A model generated the notes under the pieces. That model had not been told where the DNA came from. It saw only the letters and a program-made list of their open reading frames with translations, and did not search any database. From Thermoanaerobacterium xylanolyticum LX-11 (lineage in GTDB: Bacteria; Bacillota; Thermoanaerobacteria; Thermoanaerobacterales; Thermoanaerobacteraceae), in assembly GCF_000189775.2 (NCBI RefSeq), contig NC_015555.1, positions 1,065,001-1,129,000 on the forward strand: a stretch of 64,000 nucleotides of DNA. Direction: 5' to 3'. Of this stretch, positions 33,390 to 43,978 are shown piece after piece. Numbering within the stretch: position 1 is the stretch's first letter; each line of letters begins with the position of its first letter. The translations under genes and the position numbers were made by a program.

Positions 33390-34160
33390 ATGGTCATAAC
33401 AAGCGAAAAAAATGAGTTTATAAAGGATGTAAAAAAGTTAGCGGATAAGAAATACAGATATGAGAAAAGGTTGTTTTTTGTAGAAGGCAAAAACAGCGTT
33501 TTTGAAGCATTAAAAAGCGGCTTTGAAATTGTACACCTGCTGGTTGCAGAAGATTTTAATATAGACTTTCAGATTGAAAAAGAAAAGATAGTCTTTGTGG
33601 ATGAAAAGGTATTTAAGAAGATTTCTGACACTGTCGCTCCACAGATGATTATGGCTGTTGTCAAGATGCCTAAGTGGGAAGTGAATGACATTGTCAAAGA
33701 AGGCGGCTTCTACGTGATACTTGACGAAGTACAAGATCCAGGCAACGTAGGAACCATAATAAGGTCTGCAGATGCATTTAATGTAGATGGCGTCTTTGCT
33801 ATAAATAATACTGTAGATATATACAATCCTAAAGTCTTGCGGTCCACTATGGGCTCCATATTTCACTTACCTGTTGTAAATGATGTAGAGCCTTCAAGGC
33901 TTTTTCATGTACTTAAGAAACATGGCATAAGAATTTTATCTACAAGTCTTAAAGCAGAAAAGTACATATACGATTTTGATATTTCAAAAAATGCAGCACT
34001 GATTTTTGGAAATGAGTCAAGAGGTGTAAATAGGCTTTTAGATGAATTCATAGATAGTTCCTTTAAGATACCTATGGATGGCATGGCGGAATCTTTAAAT
34101 GTATCTGTAGCAGCGTCTATTTGCCTTTATGAATCAGAGAGGCAGAGATTGATAAAATAG
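33390..34160 (+). CDS. TrmH/SpoU-family RNA 2'-O-methyltransferase
   Basis: I start the gene at ATG 33390 (MVITSEKNEFIKDVKKLADKK), as the longer frame runs through the rplT terminator. The protein has 256 residues. An N-terminal substrate-binding domain is followed by the SPOUT knot: YVILDEVQDPGNVGTIIRSADAF (motif 1), ALIFGNESRGVN (motif 2) and IPMDGMAESLNVSVAASICLYE (motif 3), with the usual Asn, Arg, Glu and Ser residues. It should methylate ribose in rRNA or tRNA using SAM; the target base is not known. The ribosome site is weak. Its 3' end contains the pheS promoter. Confidence 0.88.
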   Translation: MVITSEKNEFIKDVKKLADKKYRYEKRLFFVEGKNSVFEALKSGFEIVHLLVAEDFNIDFQIEKEKIVFVDEKVFKKISDTVAPQMIMAVVKMPKWEVNDIVKEGGFYVILDEVQDPGNVGTIIRSADAFNVDGVFAINNTVDIYNPKVLRSTMGSIFHLPVVNDVEPSRLFHVLKKHGIRILSTSLKAEKYIYDFDISKNAALIFGNESRGVNRLLDEFIDSSFKIPMDGMAESLNVSVAASICLYESERQRLIK

Positions 34161-34177
34161 CATAAAGATGATATAAT
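34149..34177 (+). promoter_or_regulatory. Promoter of the pheST T-box operon
   Basis: TTGATA (34149-34154), a 17-base spacer and TATAAT (34172-34177). The -35 lies within the last codons of the methyltransferase gene. Confidence 0.78.
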
Positions 34178-34194
34178 ATTCGAAAAAATAAAGA

Positions 34195-34410
34195 AAAATG
34201 CGATGAAAGAGTAAAGTACATTACGCTTAAGTGCGACAGGGAGGCGATGCCGTAGACTGAGAGCATTGTTGGTACTGCGTAGTGGAAGTTCCCTCTTAAG
34301 CAGTGTGCTGAACTGATAGTAGGCATAACCGGTTTATATCCGTTACATCAAAATGAGTGGGCTTTTAGCCAAATTAGGTGGTACCACGGTCATATCTCCG
34401 TCCTTTTTAA
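34195..34410 (+). promoter_or_regulatory. T-box leader, phenylalanine-specific
   Basis: Stem I opens GATGAAAGAGTAAAGTA. The specifier TTC (phenylalanine) is at 34289-34291, followed by CCTCTT, whose CTCTT closes the stem with AAGAG. The T-box AATTAGGTGGTACCACGG is at about 34373-34389. A short terminator ACGG/CCGT (34386-34389 and 34398-34401) runs into TCCTTTTT. Uncharged tRNA-Phe should permit read-through into pheST. Confidence 0.92.
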
Positions 34411-34456
34411 GATGGAGTTTTTTTATTATATTTATGAAAGAAAGGAGAGTATTTCT

Positions 34457-35476
34457 TTGGAAGAGACATTGAGAAGTCTACTTGAAGAAGCCAAAAAAGA
34501 GCTATCATCTGCGGAAAGTTTAAAGACACTTGATGAGATAAGGGTTAAATATTTAGGGAAAAAAGGCGAACTCACAAAGATATTGAGAGGTATGGGAAGC
34601 CTATCACCTGACGAAAGGCCTATTGTTGGCAAAATCTCAAACGAGGTAAGAGAAGAGATCGAAAAAGAGCTTACTCAAAAAAGAGAAGAAGTGTTGCGAC
34701 AGGAAAAAGAGAAAAAAATAAAAAGCGAATATTTAGACATAACATTGCCTGGAAAAGTCCATGAGATAGGCCACAAACATCCTATGACAAAAGTTTTAGA
34801 TGAAATAAAGGACATATTTTTAGGGCTTGGATTTTCTATCGCCGAAGGGCCTGAAATCGAGCTTGATTACTACAATTTTGAGGCTTTAAATACTCCGCCT
34901 GATCATCCGGCCAGGGACTTGCAGGATACTTTCTACATTACCAAAAATATTTTGCTTAGGACGCAGACATCGCCTGTACAGGTCAGGACGATGGAAAAAA
35001 GCAAACCGCCTATAAAAGTCATATCACCGGGGCGAGTTTACAGGTCAGACGAAATAGATGCAACACATTCTCCTGTATTCAATCAGATAGAAGGATTGGC
35101 AGTTGATGAAGGAATAACGATGGGAGATTTGAAAGGCGTGTTAAATCTATTTGCCAAAAGGCTTTTTGGCTCTGATACAAAGACTAAATTCAGGCCTCAC
35201 TATTTTCCTTTTACTGAGCCAAGTGCAGAAATGGACGTATCGTGCTTTGCGTGTGGCGGAAAAGGCTGCAGAGTCTGTGGATATTCCGGGTGGATTGAGA
35301 TATTAGGATCTGGCATGGTTCACCCGAATGTGCTTAGGATGTCTGGAATCGATCCTGAGAAGTATTCAGGCTTTGCATTTGGGATGGGACTTGACAGGAT
35401 AACTATGTTAAAATATGGGATAGACGATTTGCGTCTTCTTTACGAAAATGACCTACGCTTTATTAAACAGTTTTAA
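34457..35476 (+). CDS. pheS: Phenylalanine-tRNA ligase alpha subunit
   Basis: The start is TTG 34457 after AAAGGAGAG, giving 339 residues ([16 protein letters not shown]). After the N-terminal coiled arm comes the class II core: [40 protein letters not shown], motif 2 in [20 protein letters not shown] and motif 3 in [19 protein letters not shown]. It forms the alpha2-beta2 enzyme with PheT, encoded 12 bases downstream. Confidence 0.96.
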   Translation: MEETLRSLLEEAKKELSSAESLKTLDEIRVKYLGKKGELTKILRGMGSLSPDERPIVGKISNEVREEIEKELTQKREEVLRQEKEKKIKSEYLDITLPGKVHEIGHKHPMTKVLDEIKDIFLGLGFSIAEGPEIELDYYNFEALNTPPDHPARDLQDTFYITKNILLRTQTSPVQVRTMEKSKPPIKVISPGRVYRSDEIDATHSPVFNQIEGLAVDEGITMGDLKGVLNLFAKRLFGSDTKTKFRPHYFPFTEPSAEMDVSCFACGGKGCRVCGYSGWIEILGSGMVHPNVLRMSGIDPEKYSGFAFGMGLDRITMLKYGIDDLRLLYENDLRFIKQF

Positions 35477-35488
35477 GGAGGTTAAGAC

Positions 35489-37870
35489 ATGCTAATATCG
35501 TATTCATGGTTAAAAGACTACGTAGATTTGTCTGTTGATGCAAAAAAATTGGCTGACGATCTTACGATGTCAGGTTCAAAGGTGGAGACTATAAAAAGTT
35601 ACGGAGAAGAAATAAAAAATGTAGTGATAGGAAAGATTGTATCTTTAGAAAAACATCCTGATGCCAATAAACTTCAAATAGGAATCGTAGATGTAGGGGA
35701 AGAAAAATTGCAGATAGTGACAGGTGCTCAAAATATCAAAGTTGGTGATTATATTCCTGTCGCACTGCACGGTTCAACACTTCCTGGCGGCGTAAAGATA
35801 AAAAAAGGTAAATTAAGAGGTGTTGAATCAAATGGAATGATGTGCTCTGCCAAAGAATTGGGATTAGACGAAAGCTTGCTTCCGGAATACCAAAGAAATG
35901 GCATATTTATCCTGCCTGAGCTCCCCTTAGGTGAGGATGTGAGAAAGGTCCTTGAATTGGATGATGTAATAGAATTTGAAATAACGCCAAATAGGCCTGA
36001 CTGTCTTTCGGTAGTTGGAATTGCAAGAGAGGCCGCAGCCACGTACAGAAAAAGCTACAGTATGCCTGAAGTTAAAATAAACGAAGTTGACGACAAAAAT
36101 CCAGCTACTGTCACAGTTGAAGCAGATGATTTGTGTTTCAGGTATGTTGCCAGGGTGATAAGAAATGCGAAAATAGGTCCATCGCCTATGTGGATGCAAA
36201 TGAGGTTGTTAAAAGCAGGCATAAGACCCATAAACAACATAGTAGATGTGACAAATTACGTTATGATGGAGTTGGGACAGCCTCTACATGCTTTTGACTT
36301 AGATAAAGTCAAAAACAGGCATATTATTGTAAGAAGGGCAAAAGAAGGCGAAAAGCTTACAACTCTCGATGACAAAGAGAGGATTTTAGATAGGGATATG
36401 CTTGTAATCGCAGATGAGGAAAGGGCTATAGGCTTAGCTGGTGTTATGGGTGGTCAAAATACTGAAATAACAGATGATACAATAAACATATTGATAGAAA
36501 GCGCCAATTTTAAAGGCAGCAATATACGATATACATCGAGAAAACTGGGGCTTAGAAGTGAAGCATCGTCAAGGTTTGAGAAGGGGCTTGATCCAGAGAT
36601 TACGGTTTTGGCCTGCAATAGAGCAGCACAGCTTATGGCTGAATTAAGCGGCGGAGAGATTTTAGAAGGGCTTTTAGACGTATATCCAAAACCTGTAACT
36701 GAGAAAGTCTTAAGTGTGCGATATGAAAGAATAAACAAGCTTTTAGGAACAAATCTGTCTTGCCAAGAAATGAAGGAAATACTTTCATTTTTAGATTTTG
36801 GCGCCATCTGCGATGGAGAAAATTTGATAGTGAAGGTGCCAGCATTTAGAAGTGATATTGACGGTGAAGCAGATATTGCGGAAGAAATCGGGAGAATGTA
36901 CGGCTACAACAACATAGAAGATACCCTCTTAAAAGGAACTCAGATTACAGCAGGTGTTAAGACAAGAGAACAAAAACTGGAAGATACCGTAAAGGATGTA
37001 TTTTTGTCCTGCGGATTAAATGAAGTCATAACAACGTCATTTATGGGCATGAAGGATTTAGACAGGATAAATTTGCCTGATGACAGCTATTTGAGGAATG
37101 CTGTCAAGATAATGAATCCGCTTGGAGAGGATCAGGCTTACATGAGAACGACGCTTTTGCCATTCATGCTAAACGTGGCTTACACAAATTACAGCCGCAA
37201 AGTCCCAGAATTTAAAGCATTTGAAATATCGAGGGTATTTATACCGAAATCGCTGCCTGTAGAAGAACTTCCGACAGAGATAAAAAGCGGTATAATTGCC
37301 ATGTATGGACAGGATGTGGATTTTCTGACGATTAAGGGTGTGGTTGAAGAACTTTTAGACGTTCTCAACATCAAGAATGTCAAATACGTAAGAAGTCAAA
37401 ACCCTGCATATCATCCAGGAAGATCTGCTGATGTCATTGTAGAGGATGAAAAGATATGCGTATTTGGCGAATTAAGCCCTGATGTTGCAGAAAACTACGA
37501 TATAAATAAGAGGGTTTACGTCGCAGAGGTAAACCTTGAGCTTTTGTTTAAGCATGCAAACGACGAGAAAGTCTACAAGCCGCTGCCAAAATATCCAGCC
37601 GTTGAAAGGGATATAGCTGTCTTGGTGGATAAAAACACATTTGTAGCAGATATAGAAAGTGTCATAAGAAAAGTTGGCGGGAAACTTGTAGATGATGTTA
37701 AATTGTTTGACGTGTACGAAGGTGAAAATATTCCTGATGGCAAAAAAAGCGTGGCATTTTCAATTTGGTACAGATCGTACGACAAGACTTTGACAGACGA
37801 GGAAGTAAGCAAAGTCCACGACAAAATAGTAATGAGTCTGAATGAGGAACTTGGAGCGCAATTAAGATAA
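35489..37870 (+). CDS. pheT: Phenylalanine-tRNA ligase beta subunit
   Basis: The protein has 793 residues. An OB-fold tRNA-binding domain (residues ~40-150, [18 protein letters not shown] and [21 protein letters not shown]) is followed by the B3/B4 editing region ([17 protein letters not shown], later [21 protein letters not shown]). The B5 and catalytic-like modules contain [11 protein letters not shown], and the C-terminal FDX-ACB anticodon-binding domain covers residues ~700-793. AAGGAGG precedes the ATG. A terminator follows four bases into the spacer. Confidence 0.97.
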   Translation: MLISYSWLKDYVDLSVDAKKLADDLTMSGSKVETIKSYGEEIKNVVIGKIVSLEKHPDANKLQIGIVDVGEEKLQIVTGAQNIKVGDYIPVALHGSTLPGGVKIKKGKLRGVESNGMMCSAKELGLDESLLPEYQRNGIFILPELPLGEDVRKVLELDDVIEFEITPNRPDCLSVVGIAREAAATYRKSYSMPEVKINEVDDKNPATVTVEADDLCFRYVARVIRNAKIGPSPMWMQMRLLKAGIRPINNIVDVTNYVMMELGQPLHAFDLDKVKNRHIIVRRAKEGEKLTTLDDKERILDRDMLVIADEERAIGLAGVMGGQNTEITDDTINILIESANFKGSNIRYTSRKLGLRSEASSRFEKGLDPEITVLACNRAAQLMAELSGGEILEGLLDVYPKPVTEKVLSVRYERINKLLGTNLSCQEMKEILSFLDFGAICDGENLIVKVPAFRSDIDGEADIAEEIGRMYGYNNIEDTLLKGTQITAGVKTREQKLEDTVKDVFLSCGLNEVITTSFMGMKDLDRINLPDDSYLRNAVKIMNPLGEDQAYMRTTLLPFMLNVAYTNYSRKVPEFKAFEISRVFIPKSLPVEELPTEIKSGIIAMYGQDVDFLTIKGVVEELLDVLNIKNVKYVRSQNPAYHPGRSADVIVEDEKICVFGELSPDVAENYDINKRVYVAEVNLELLFKHANDEKVYKPLPKYPAVERDIAVLVDKNTFVADIESVIRKVGGKLVDDVKLFDVYEGENIPDGKKSVAFSIWYRSYDKTLTDEEVSKVHDKIVMSLNEELGAQLR

Positions 37871-37896
37871 AAAAAGACCGGATTGGTCTTTTTTTC
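37871..37896 (+). terminator. Terminator after pheT
   Basis: AAAAAGACC and GGTCTTTTT flank a 5-nt loop GGATT (37880-37884), then TTTC. Confidence 0.85.
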
Positions 37897-37967
37897 TTCA
37901 TAAAGGAGGAAATCGAAAAGATTTGTAGAAATAAATAAAGTAATGCTTGGTTTGAGGGGATGTTCTA

Positions 37968-38342
37968 ATGGAAATTAGGAAGATAACGGTAAATATAAAT
38001 GGCAATGAGTACATATTGAAGACAGATTATCCTGAAGATTATATACTCAGATTGACAGAACATTTAAACGGTGTAATATCAGGTATTTCCGGCAGTTACA
38101 ATAGGCTTTCAAATCAGATGGTGCTTGTTTTATCGGCCCTTAATATAGCTGATGAGCTTTTTATCTCGAGGGAAGAAAACAGTGCCTTAAAAAAAGAGAT
38201 TGTATCGCTAAAATCAAGGTTAAGTGCTGATGACGAAAGGATAGAAGAATTAACAGAAGAAGTTGAAAAGCTGAAAGAAGAATTAAAAGCAGCCAGAGAA
38301 GAGTTGGAGGAATACATAAATACATTTGACGATGTTGGTTAA
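37968..38342 (+). CDS. zapA: Cell division protein ZapA
   Basis: The 124-residue protein begins KITVNINGNEYILKTDYPEDYILRLTEHLN, the ZapA globular head, and continues into a long coiled coil (about residues 65-118). ZapA cross-links FtsZ filaments in the Z ring. The order pheT, zapA, U32 protease-like gene, mutS2 is a conserved Firmicute neighbourhood. A GAGGGGATG site precedes the start. Confidence 0.9.
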   Translation: MEIRKITVNINGNEYILKTDYPEDYILRLTEHLNGVISGISGSYNRLSNQMVLVLSALNIADELFISREENSALKKEIVSLKSRLSADDERIEELTEEVEKLKEELKAAREELEEYINTFDDVG

Positions 38343-38395
38343 AATCTATTAAAATAAAGAGACTAAGTATATAAATATCTTTATAAGGTGATTTG

Positions 38396-40741
38396 ATGAA
38401 AAGAGTAGAATTGTTGGCTCCTGCAGGAAACCTGGAGACGCTAAAATTTGCTTTAAATTACGGAGCTGATGCTGTATACATTGGCGGCAAGCTTTTTGGT
38501 GCCAGAGCATATGCGGCAAATTTTGAAGAAGATGAATTGAAAGAAGCAGTAGAGTATGCCCATTTGAGAGATAGAAAGGTTTATGTGACTGTAAATACAA
38601 TCGTGTTTAACAAAGAAGTTGAATTGCTTCTCAAATACATCGATTATCTGTATCAGTTAAATGTGGATGCGATAATAGTTCAGGACTTTGGTGTTGTTAA
38701 ACTACTTAAAGACTTTTATCCTGAGTTGGACATACATGCCAGCACGCAGATGACTTTAAGCAACTTAGAAAGCATTAAAGCAGCCAAAGAGATAGGAATA
38801 AAAAGGGTCGTGGTGCCTCGTGAGCTAAGCTTAAAAGAAATTGAAAAGATAAAATCTGTGACTGGCATAGAAGTAGAGGTATTTGTTCATGGCGCTCTTT
38901 GTGTCTCTTACTCTGGTCAATGCTTATTTAGCAGCATAATTGGCGGAAGAAGTGGCAATAGAGGCAGATGTGCGGGGCCATGTCGCTTGAAATACGATCT
39001 TTTAGATGACAAAATGAATACAATTGCCAGCAATATGCATTTATTAAGTATGGCAGATTTATGTACGATAGACCACATAAAGGATATGATAGACTCAGGC
39101 ATTGACTCATTTAAGATTGAAGGCCGCATGAAAGAAAAAGAATACGTGGCATCTGTCGTCGCATCATACAGAAAGGCCATTGATGCATATTTAAGCGGAG
39201 AAAATATCAACACAGACGTGTACAAAGAAATGATGTCTGGAATATTTAGCAGAGGCTTTTCTAATGGATATCTTTATGAAAGAAAGCCACGTTACATGAG
39301 CTACATAAATCCAAAAAATAAAGGTGTTCCATTAGGCAAAGTCATATCCATTGATGGCAAAAAAATAAAAGTATCGCTTTTAAACAGTCTATCAGTTGGA
39401 GATGGCATATCAACAGAGACTGGTGAACATGGGTATAAAGTCGATGTTCTTATAGCAGATGGCAAAAAAGTGGATGAAGCCCATAAGGGGCAAGTTGTAG
39501 AGCTTAAAAAAATACCTGTAAATTGTGGTGACGTCTTATACAAAACGTATGATGTAAAATTAAACAAGATATTTTCTGTGTCCAATGAGTTAAAGTCGCC
39601 TGTTGATGTATTTGTGAATATGAAAGAAAATAGACATCTTAATATAATGATTAAAAATAACGACATATGTGTCTCTAAAGACAGCAAAATTGTCTCAACT
39701 AAGGCATTGAAAAAGGCTGTTGACAAAGACACATTGATAGAAAAAGTGGCGTCAATAAACGATACGCCTTTCTTTGTGAAAAGCATAGAAGTAGACATGG
39801 ATGAGGGCCTCTTTATGCCGTTAAGTGAGGTAAAAGAGACGAGAAGAGAAGCGGTAGAAGTCCTCATTACAAAAAAATTAAAATATAGAAGGCCTAAAAA
39901 TATTAACATAAATCTTTATAAATTAATAAATGATAAAATTAGTGATTTGAAATTGTCATTTTACACTGAAAAAGAAGAACATGTGAAAATAGCGTGCGCG
40001 CTTGGAGTAGATAGAGTCTACTTCGATTACAGGCTAAATGGTGATGTGCTAAAAGATGTCATTTGTTACATGGATAAATGTGAGATAATCCCGGCATTTC
40101 CGCAGATAATGAGGGATGAGCTGGATGATTTTAAACATATGCTTAAAAATATTAAAGAGATGGGTTTAAAAAAAGTCCTTGTGACTAACATAGGTTTGTA
40201 TGATACTGCAGTAAAATTAGGACTTGATGTGTGTGTTGATTTCAATTTGAATGTTTCAAATAGCCTTGCTGTTGATTTTTTCCATGAAGCAGATACAATA
40301 ACACTATCACCGGAGCTTAACATTCATCAGATAGAGGATATATCTTTAAGAAGCAATACGAAATTTGAGGCGATTGTTTATGGAAGATTGCCGCTTTTGA
40401 CGATGGAATACTGTCCAATAAAAAATTTAAAAGGATGCGATAAAAGAGGCTGTGAAGAAGGAAAATATTTTTTAAAGGACAGGAAGGGCAATCTCATGAA
40501 AATTGTAAGCGACGGCTTTTGTAAAATAAGGCTTTTAAACTCATCGGTTTTATATATGGCGGACAAGATGAATGATTTAAAAAAGATAGGTTTATCTTAT
40601 ATAAGGATAAATGATACAGTTGAAAGCGATGAAGAAATAAGAGATGTAATAAAAGCTTACAAAGATTCATTGGAATTTGGAACTTATGATTTACACGTTG
40701 AAAACTACACAAGAGGACATTTTTACAGAGGGGTATTGTAA
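38396..40741 (+). CDS. Peptidase U32 family protein, long form
   Basis: ATG 38396 (781 residues) is preferred to the TTG three bases earlier. The N-terminal U32 domain shows VELLAPAGNLETLKFALNYGADAVYIGG, VHGALCVSYSGQCLFSSIIGGRSGNRGRCAGPCRLKY with clustered Cys, and DSFKIEGRMKEKEYVASVV. A DUF3656-type middle and a further Cys set near the end (EYCPIKNLKGCDKRGCEEG) suggest an iron-sulfur site. Long U32 proteins such as RlhA hydroxylate 23S rRNA, so an RNA-modifying role is more likely than proteolysis; this is inference. Its stop overlaps the mutS2 start. Confidence 0.85.
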   Translation: MKRVELLAPAGNLETLKFALNYGADAVYIGGKLFGARAYAANFEEDELKEAVEYAHLRDRKVYVTVNTIVFNKEVELLLKYIDYLYQLNVDAIIVQDFGVVKLLKDFYPELDIHASTQMTLSNLESIKAAKEIGIKRVVVPRELSLKEIEKIKSVTGIEVEVFVHGALCVSYSGQCLFSSIIGGRSGNRGRCAGPCRLKYDLLDDKMNTIASNMHLLSMADLCTIDHIKDMIDSGIDSFKIEGRMKEKEYVASVVASYRKAIDAYLSGENINTDVYKEMMSGIFSRGFSNGYLYERKPRYMSYINPKNKGVPLGKVISIDGKKIKVSLLNSLSVGDGISTETGEHGYKVDVLIADGKKVDEAHKGQVVELKKIPVNCGDVLYKTYDVKLNKIFSVSNELKSPVDVFVNMKENRHLNIMIKNNDICVSKDSKIVSTKALKKAVDKDTLIEKVASINDTPFFVKSIEVDMDEGLFMPLSEVKETRREAVEVLITKKLKYRRPKNININLYKLINDKISDLKLSFYTEKEEHVKIACALGVDRVYFDYRLNGDVLKDVICYMDKCEIIPAFPQIMRDELDDFKHMLKNIKEMGLKKVLVTNIGLYDTAVKLGLDVCVDFNLNVSNSLAVDFFHEADTITLSPELNIHQIEDISLRSNTKFEAIVYGRLPLLTMEYCPIKNLKGCDKRGCEEGKYFLKDRKGNLMKIVSDGFCKIRLLNSSVLYMADKMNDLKKIGLSYIRINDTVESDEEIRDVIKAYKDSLEFGTYDLHVENYTRGHFYRGVL

Positions 40742-43101
40742 TGGATGAAAGGTATTTTAAAAATTTGGAATTTGACAAGATAATTAATCAAATTGTAAAT
40801 TTGTGTGATTCAGAACCGGGAAAAGAGTTAGCATTAAGCATTAAACCGTACGAAAATGTAGAAAAAGCATTAGAAGAAATTGAAAAAGTAAATGAAGCGG
40901 TATCTTTTATTAGTTCTTACGGCAATATTTCTTTTGCATTTAAAAAGTTAGACGAGATTTTGGCTAAAGCTAAGATAAAGTCGTCATTGAGTCCGGGACA
41001 GCTTTTATCTCTATCGAGGTTTTTATCATTGGCAGGTAAAGTCAAAGTGTATTTGAGAAACGAAAAGGAAGAAAGCAGTTTCCTATATTTAAGGGAGTAC
41101 AACATGAGGCTTACGAATATTAAGGAACTGTACGATAAGATCGATAGAGCTGTCATGTCTGAAGATGAACTGGCTGATGACGCATCGCCTGCCTTAAAAG
41201 AGATAAGAAGGCAGAAAGCGCAAATAAACAATAAGATAAGAGATACATTAAACTCTATAATTGCGTCTTCGCCAAAAGAGCTGCAAGATCCTATCATAAC
41301 CATAAGAAACGGGAGATACGTGGTACCGGTAAAACAGGAATACAGAGGAACATTTAAAGGCCTTATTCACGATCAGTCGTCTAGCGGTGCTACGCTTTTC
41401 ATAGAACCTATGGCTGTTGTAGAACTTAACAATGATCTAAGACAGCTTGAAATCAAGGAACAACATGAGGTAGAAAGGATTTTAGCTGAGCTCACAGAAG
41501 ATGTAGGAAAACATGTTGATGAGATAAATGAAAACATGGTTGTATTAAAAGAGCTGGATGTTATTTTTGCAAAGGCGAAGTATTCCATAAGCACAGACTC
41601 AACAAAACCTATATTGAATACTAAAGGATATGTAAATTTAAAAAATGCAAGACATCCTCTCATCTCAAAAGATGCAGTCGTACCTATAAGCATACATTTA
41701 GGTGAATCTTTTAATACTCTTGTCATAACAGGGCCTAATACAGGTGGAAAGACTGTCACATTAAAGACTGTAGGGCTTTTGACGCTTATGTCCATGTCAG
41801 GATTAAATATCCCTGCTGATGAGGGTTCTGATGTTGCTTTCTTTGACAACATATTTGTCGACATTGGAGATGAGCAAAGCATAGAGCAAAGCTTAAGCAC
41901 ATTTTCAGCACACATGACGAATATAGTAAAAATACTCAACAATGTCACCAGCAATAGTTTAGTTTTGCTGGATGAATTAGGAGCTGGCACAGATCCGACA
42001 GAAGGTGCTGCTCTTGCCATGAGTATACTTGACTTTCTTCACAGGATGAATTGTCGCACAATTGCCACGACACATTACAGTGAGCTTAAGCAGTATGCGC
42101 TGAAAAACGAAGGTGTGGAGAATGCCTCTGTGGAATTTGATGTAGAGACATTAAAGCCCACTTACCGCCTCACCATAGGAATACCTGGAAAAAGCAATGC
42201 ATTTGAGATAAGCAAGCGTTTAGGATTAAATGATGACGTCATAGACAATGCAAAAAGTTATATAACAAGTGAAGAGCTAAAATTCGAGGACATATTAAAA
42301 GACCTTGAAAACAAAAGGATAGAAGCAGAAAACGCCAAAGAAGAGATTGAAGCATTAAAAAATCAGGTAGAAAGTTTAAGACAAGAGTATGAAAAAAAAA
42401 TAAAAGATACAGAGAGAGAAAGAGAAAAAATTATAGAAAAAGCCAGAGAAAAGGCGAAAAAGATATTAGAAAATACAAAAGCTACTGCTGATGAAATTAT
42501 TGCTAAGCTTAAAGAGGCGGAAAAATCCGACAAAAAGAATAAGCTTATTGAGGAAGCTAGGCTTAAACTTAAAGAAAACATAAATGAGATGGAAGAAAGC
42601 CTTAAGAAATCGGAAATTCCCGAATATAAAAAAGTTCCCAAAGATGTCATGCCTGGACAGACTTTATACATAGTTCCGCTTGATCAGACTGGAATAGCTT
42701 TGTCAGAACCTGATAAGGATGGAAATGTAAAGATACAGGCAGGAATTCTAAAGATGAATGTGCACATAAGCAACCTTAGAGAGACTGAATCAAGCGAAGA
42801 GAAAGAGATGGAGAAAGGTTTTGCTAAGTACATTAATGAGAAATCTACCAATATTTCTACTTCAATTGACTTAAGAGGAAAGACATTGGAGGAAGCTTCG
42901 ATAGAAGTCGATAAATACCTTGATGATGCATACCTTGCAGGTTTAAAACAGGTAACTGTCATACACGGGAAAGGGACTGGCACTTTAAGGAGTGGTATCA
43001 CAAGGCTTCTTAAAATGAACAAGCATGTAAAATCTTTTAGACTTGGAAGGTATGGCGAAGGAGAAGACGGCGTCACAATCGTAGAATTAAAAGAAAAATG
43101 A
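40741..43101 (+). CDS. mutS2: MutS2 ATPase/endonuclease
   Basis: The 786-residue protein overlaps the preceding stop by one base. It lacks the mismatch-recognition domain of MutS. It shows Walker A GPNTGGKT near residue 335, Walker B LVLLDELGAGTDPTEGAAL, a long coiled coil (about residues 515-625), a KOW-like segment and a C-terminal Smr nuclease domain (SIDLRGKTLEEASIEVDKYL and VIHGKGTGTLRSGI). MutS2 acts on branched DNA or collided ribosomes according to work in Bacillus and Helicobacter. Both roles fit the domains. Confidence 0.95.
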   Translation: MDERYFKNLEFDKIINQIVNLCDSEPGKELALSIKPYENVEKALEEIEKVNEAVSFISSYGNISFAFKKLDEILAKAKIKSSLSPGQLLSLSRFLSLAGKVKVYLRNEKEESSFLYLREYNMRLTNIKELYDKIDRAVMSEDELADDASPALKEIRRQKAQINNKIRDTLNSIIASSPKELQDPIITIRNGRYVVPVKQEYRGTFKGLIHDQSSSGATLFIEPMAVVELNNDLRQLEIKEQHEVERILAELTEDVGKHVDEINENMVVLKELDVIFAKAKYSISTDSTKPILNTKGYVNLKNARHPLISKDAVVPISIHLGESFNTLVITGPNTGGKTVTLKTVGLLTLMSMSGLNIPADEGSDVAFFDNIFVDIGDEQSIEQSLSTFSAHMTNIVKILNNVTSNSLVLLDELGAGTDPTEGAALAMSILDFLHRMNCRTIATTHYSELKQYALKNEGVENASVEFDVETLKPTYRLTIGIPGKSNAFEISKRLGLNDDVIDNAKSYITSEELKFEDILKDLENKRIEAENAKEEIEALKNQVESLRQEYEKKIKDTEREREKIIEKAREKAKKILENTKATADEIIAKLKEAEKSDKKNKLIEEARLKLKENINEMEESLKKSEIPEYKKVPKDVMPGQTLYIVPLDQTGIALSEPDKDGNVKIQAGILKMNVHISNLRETESSEEKEMEKGFAKYINEKSTNISTSIDLRGKTLEEASIEVDKYLDDAYLAGLKQVTVIHGKGTGTLRSGITRLLKMNKHVKSFRLGRYGEGEDGVTIVELKEK

Positions 43102-43107
43102 GTAACC

Positions 43108-43148
43108 AAAACACCTCATCTATCATAAAATGTAGAGGAGGTGTTTTT
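43108..43148 (+). terminator. Terminator after mutS2, overlapping the yunB ribosome site
   Basis: AAAACACCTC (43108-43117) pairs with GAGGTGTTTT (43138-43147), then T and TATAT. The right arm includes the GAGG of the yunB ribosome site, so read-through RNA would also have that site masked. Confidence 0.75.
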
Positions 43149-43152
43149 ATAT

Positions 43153-43863
43153 ATGAGGAGAAAAAAGTGGGGAAGAAGGAGGATAAAAATACGTGGGATA
43201 AACAAAAATTTTGTTTACGTTTTGGCATCATTATTTATATTATCATTGCTGTATATGTTTGTAACATACAGGTTGACACCTGCTCTTATTAAAGCCAGTG
43301 AGACAGTAGCTCAGGAAGTGGCTGTTAAATCTATCAATAAGTCTATAAATGAAAAGGTATTGAAAGGTATTCAATACAGCGACCTTATAAATGTAAGAAC
43401 TGACAACAGTGGAAAAGTATCGATGCTGCAAGCTAATACGATAGAGATGAATATTTTATCTGCAAAGATTACTCAAGCTGTTCAGGATAATTTAAACAGC
43501 ATAGGATCGGTGTACGTGAAACTGCCTCTTGGTAGTCTAATATCAAAGGATGTATTTGCAAACACAGGCCCAAAGATAAAAGTAGGACTTCTGCCTATTG
43601 GTTCGGTGAATGTAGACTTTGAATCAAGCTTTGAACCAGCGGGAATAAATCAGACGAGGCACATAATATATCTTTACATAAAGACAAACATCCAAATAAT
43701 TGCACCGCTTGCATCAAAGCAAATACAGGTATCCACACACATGCCTATTGCAGATAGCATAATCGTAGGTGATGTGCCTCAAAGCTTTGTAGACGTCAAT
43801 GGCAATAAGTACACTGTGCCTGTTCCAAATGGAAATTCAAAAATTAATATAGAAAGCAATTGA
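43153..43863 (+). CDS. yunB: Sporulation protein YunB
   Basis: ATG 43153 with GAGGAGGTG upstream gives 236 residues. A basic N-terminus (RRKKWGRRRIKIRG) precedes one membrane segment (about residues 20-38), followed by an extracytoplasmic region. The segments TPALIKASETVAQEVAVKSINKSINEKV, YVKLPLGSLISKDVFANTGPKIKVGLLPIGSVNVDFESSF and INQTRHIIYLYIKTNIQII are the YunB signature. In Bacillus it is a mother-cell (SigE) gene needed for normal sporulation. I did not identify a SigE promoter here. Confidence 0.9.
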   Translation: MRRKKWGRRRIKIRGINKNFVYVLASLFILSLLYMFVTYRLTPALIKASETVAQEVAVKSINKSINEKVLKGIQYSDLINVRTDNSGKVSMLQANTIEMNILSAKITQAVQDNLNSIGSVYVKLPLGSLISKDVFANTGPKIKVGLLPIGSVNVDFESSFEPAGINQTRHIIYLYIKTNIQIIAPLASKQIQVSTHMPIADSIIVGDVPQSFVDVNGNKYTVPVPNGNSKINIESN

Positions 43864-43887
43864 CAACATTAGAAATTATGGTATAAT
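43860..43887 (+). promoter_or_regulatory. Promoter of the tRNA pair
   Basis: TTGACA (43860-43865) overlaps the yunB stop codon. TATAAT is at 43882-43887, with a 16-base spacer. The first tRNA starts at 43902. Confidence 0.8.
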
Positions 43888-43901
43888 AATAATTGTTTGA
43901 C

Positions 43902-43977
43902 GGGGGTGTAGCTCAGTTGGGAGAGCACCTGCCTTGCAAGCAGGGGGTCAGGAGTTCGAATCTCCTCATCTCCACCA
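43902..43977 (+). tRNA. tRNA-Ala (anticodon TGC)
   Basis: The acceptor GGGGGTG pairs with CATCTCC (43967-43973). The anticodon arm CCTGC-CTTGCAA-GCAGG carries TGC. The T arm contains GTTCGAATC. A CCA tail is encoded (43975-43977). All four arms fold; length is 76 nt. Confidence 0.96.
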
Positions 43978-43978
43978 T

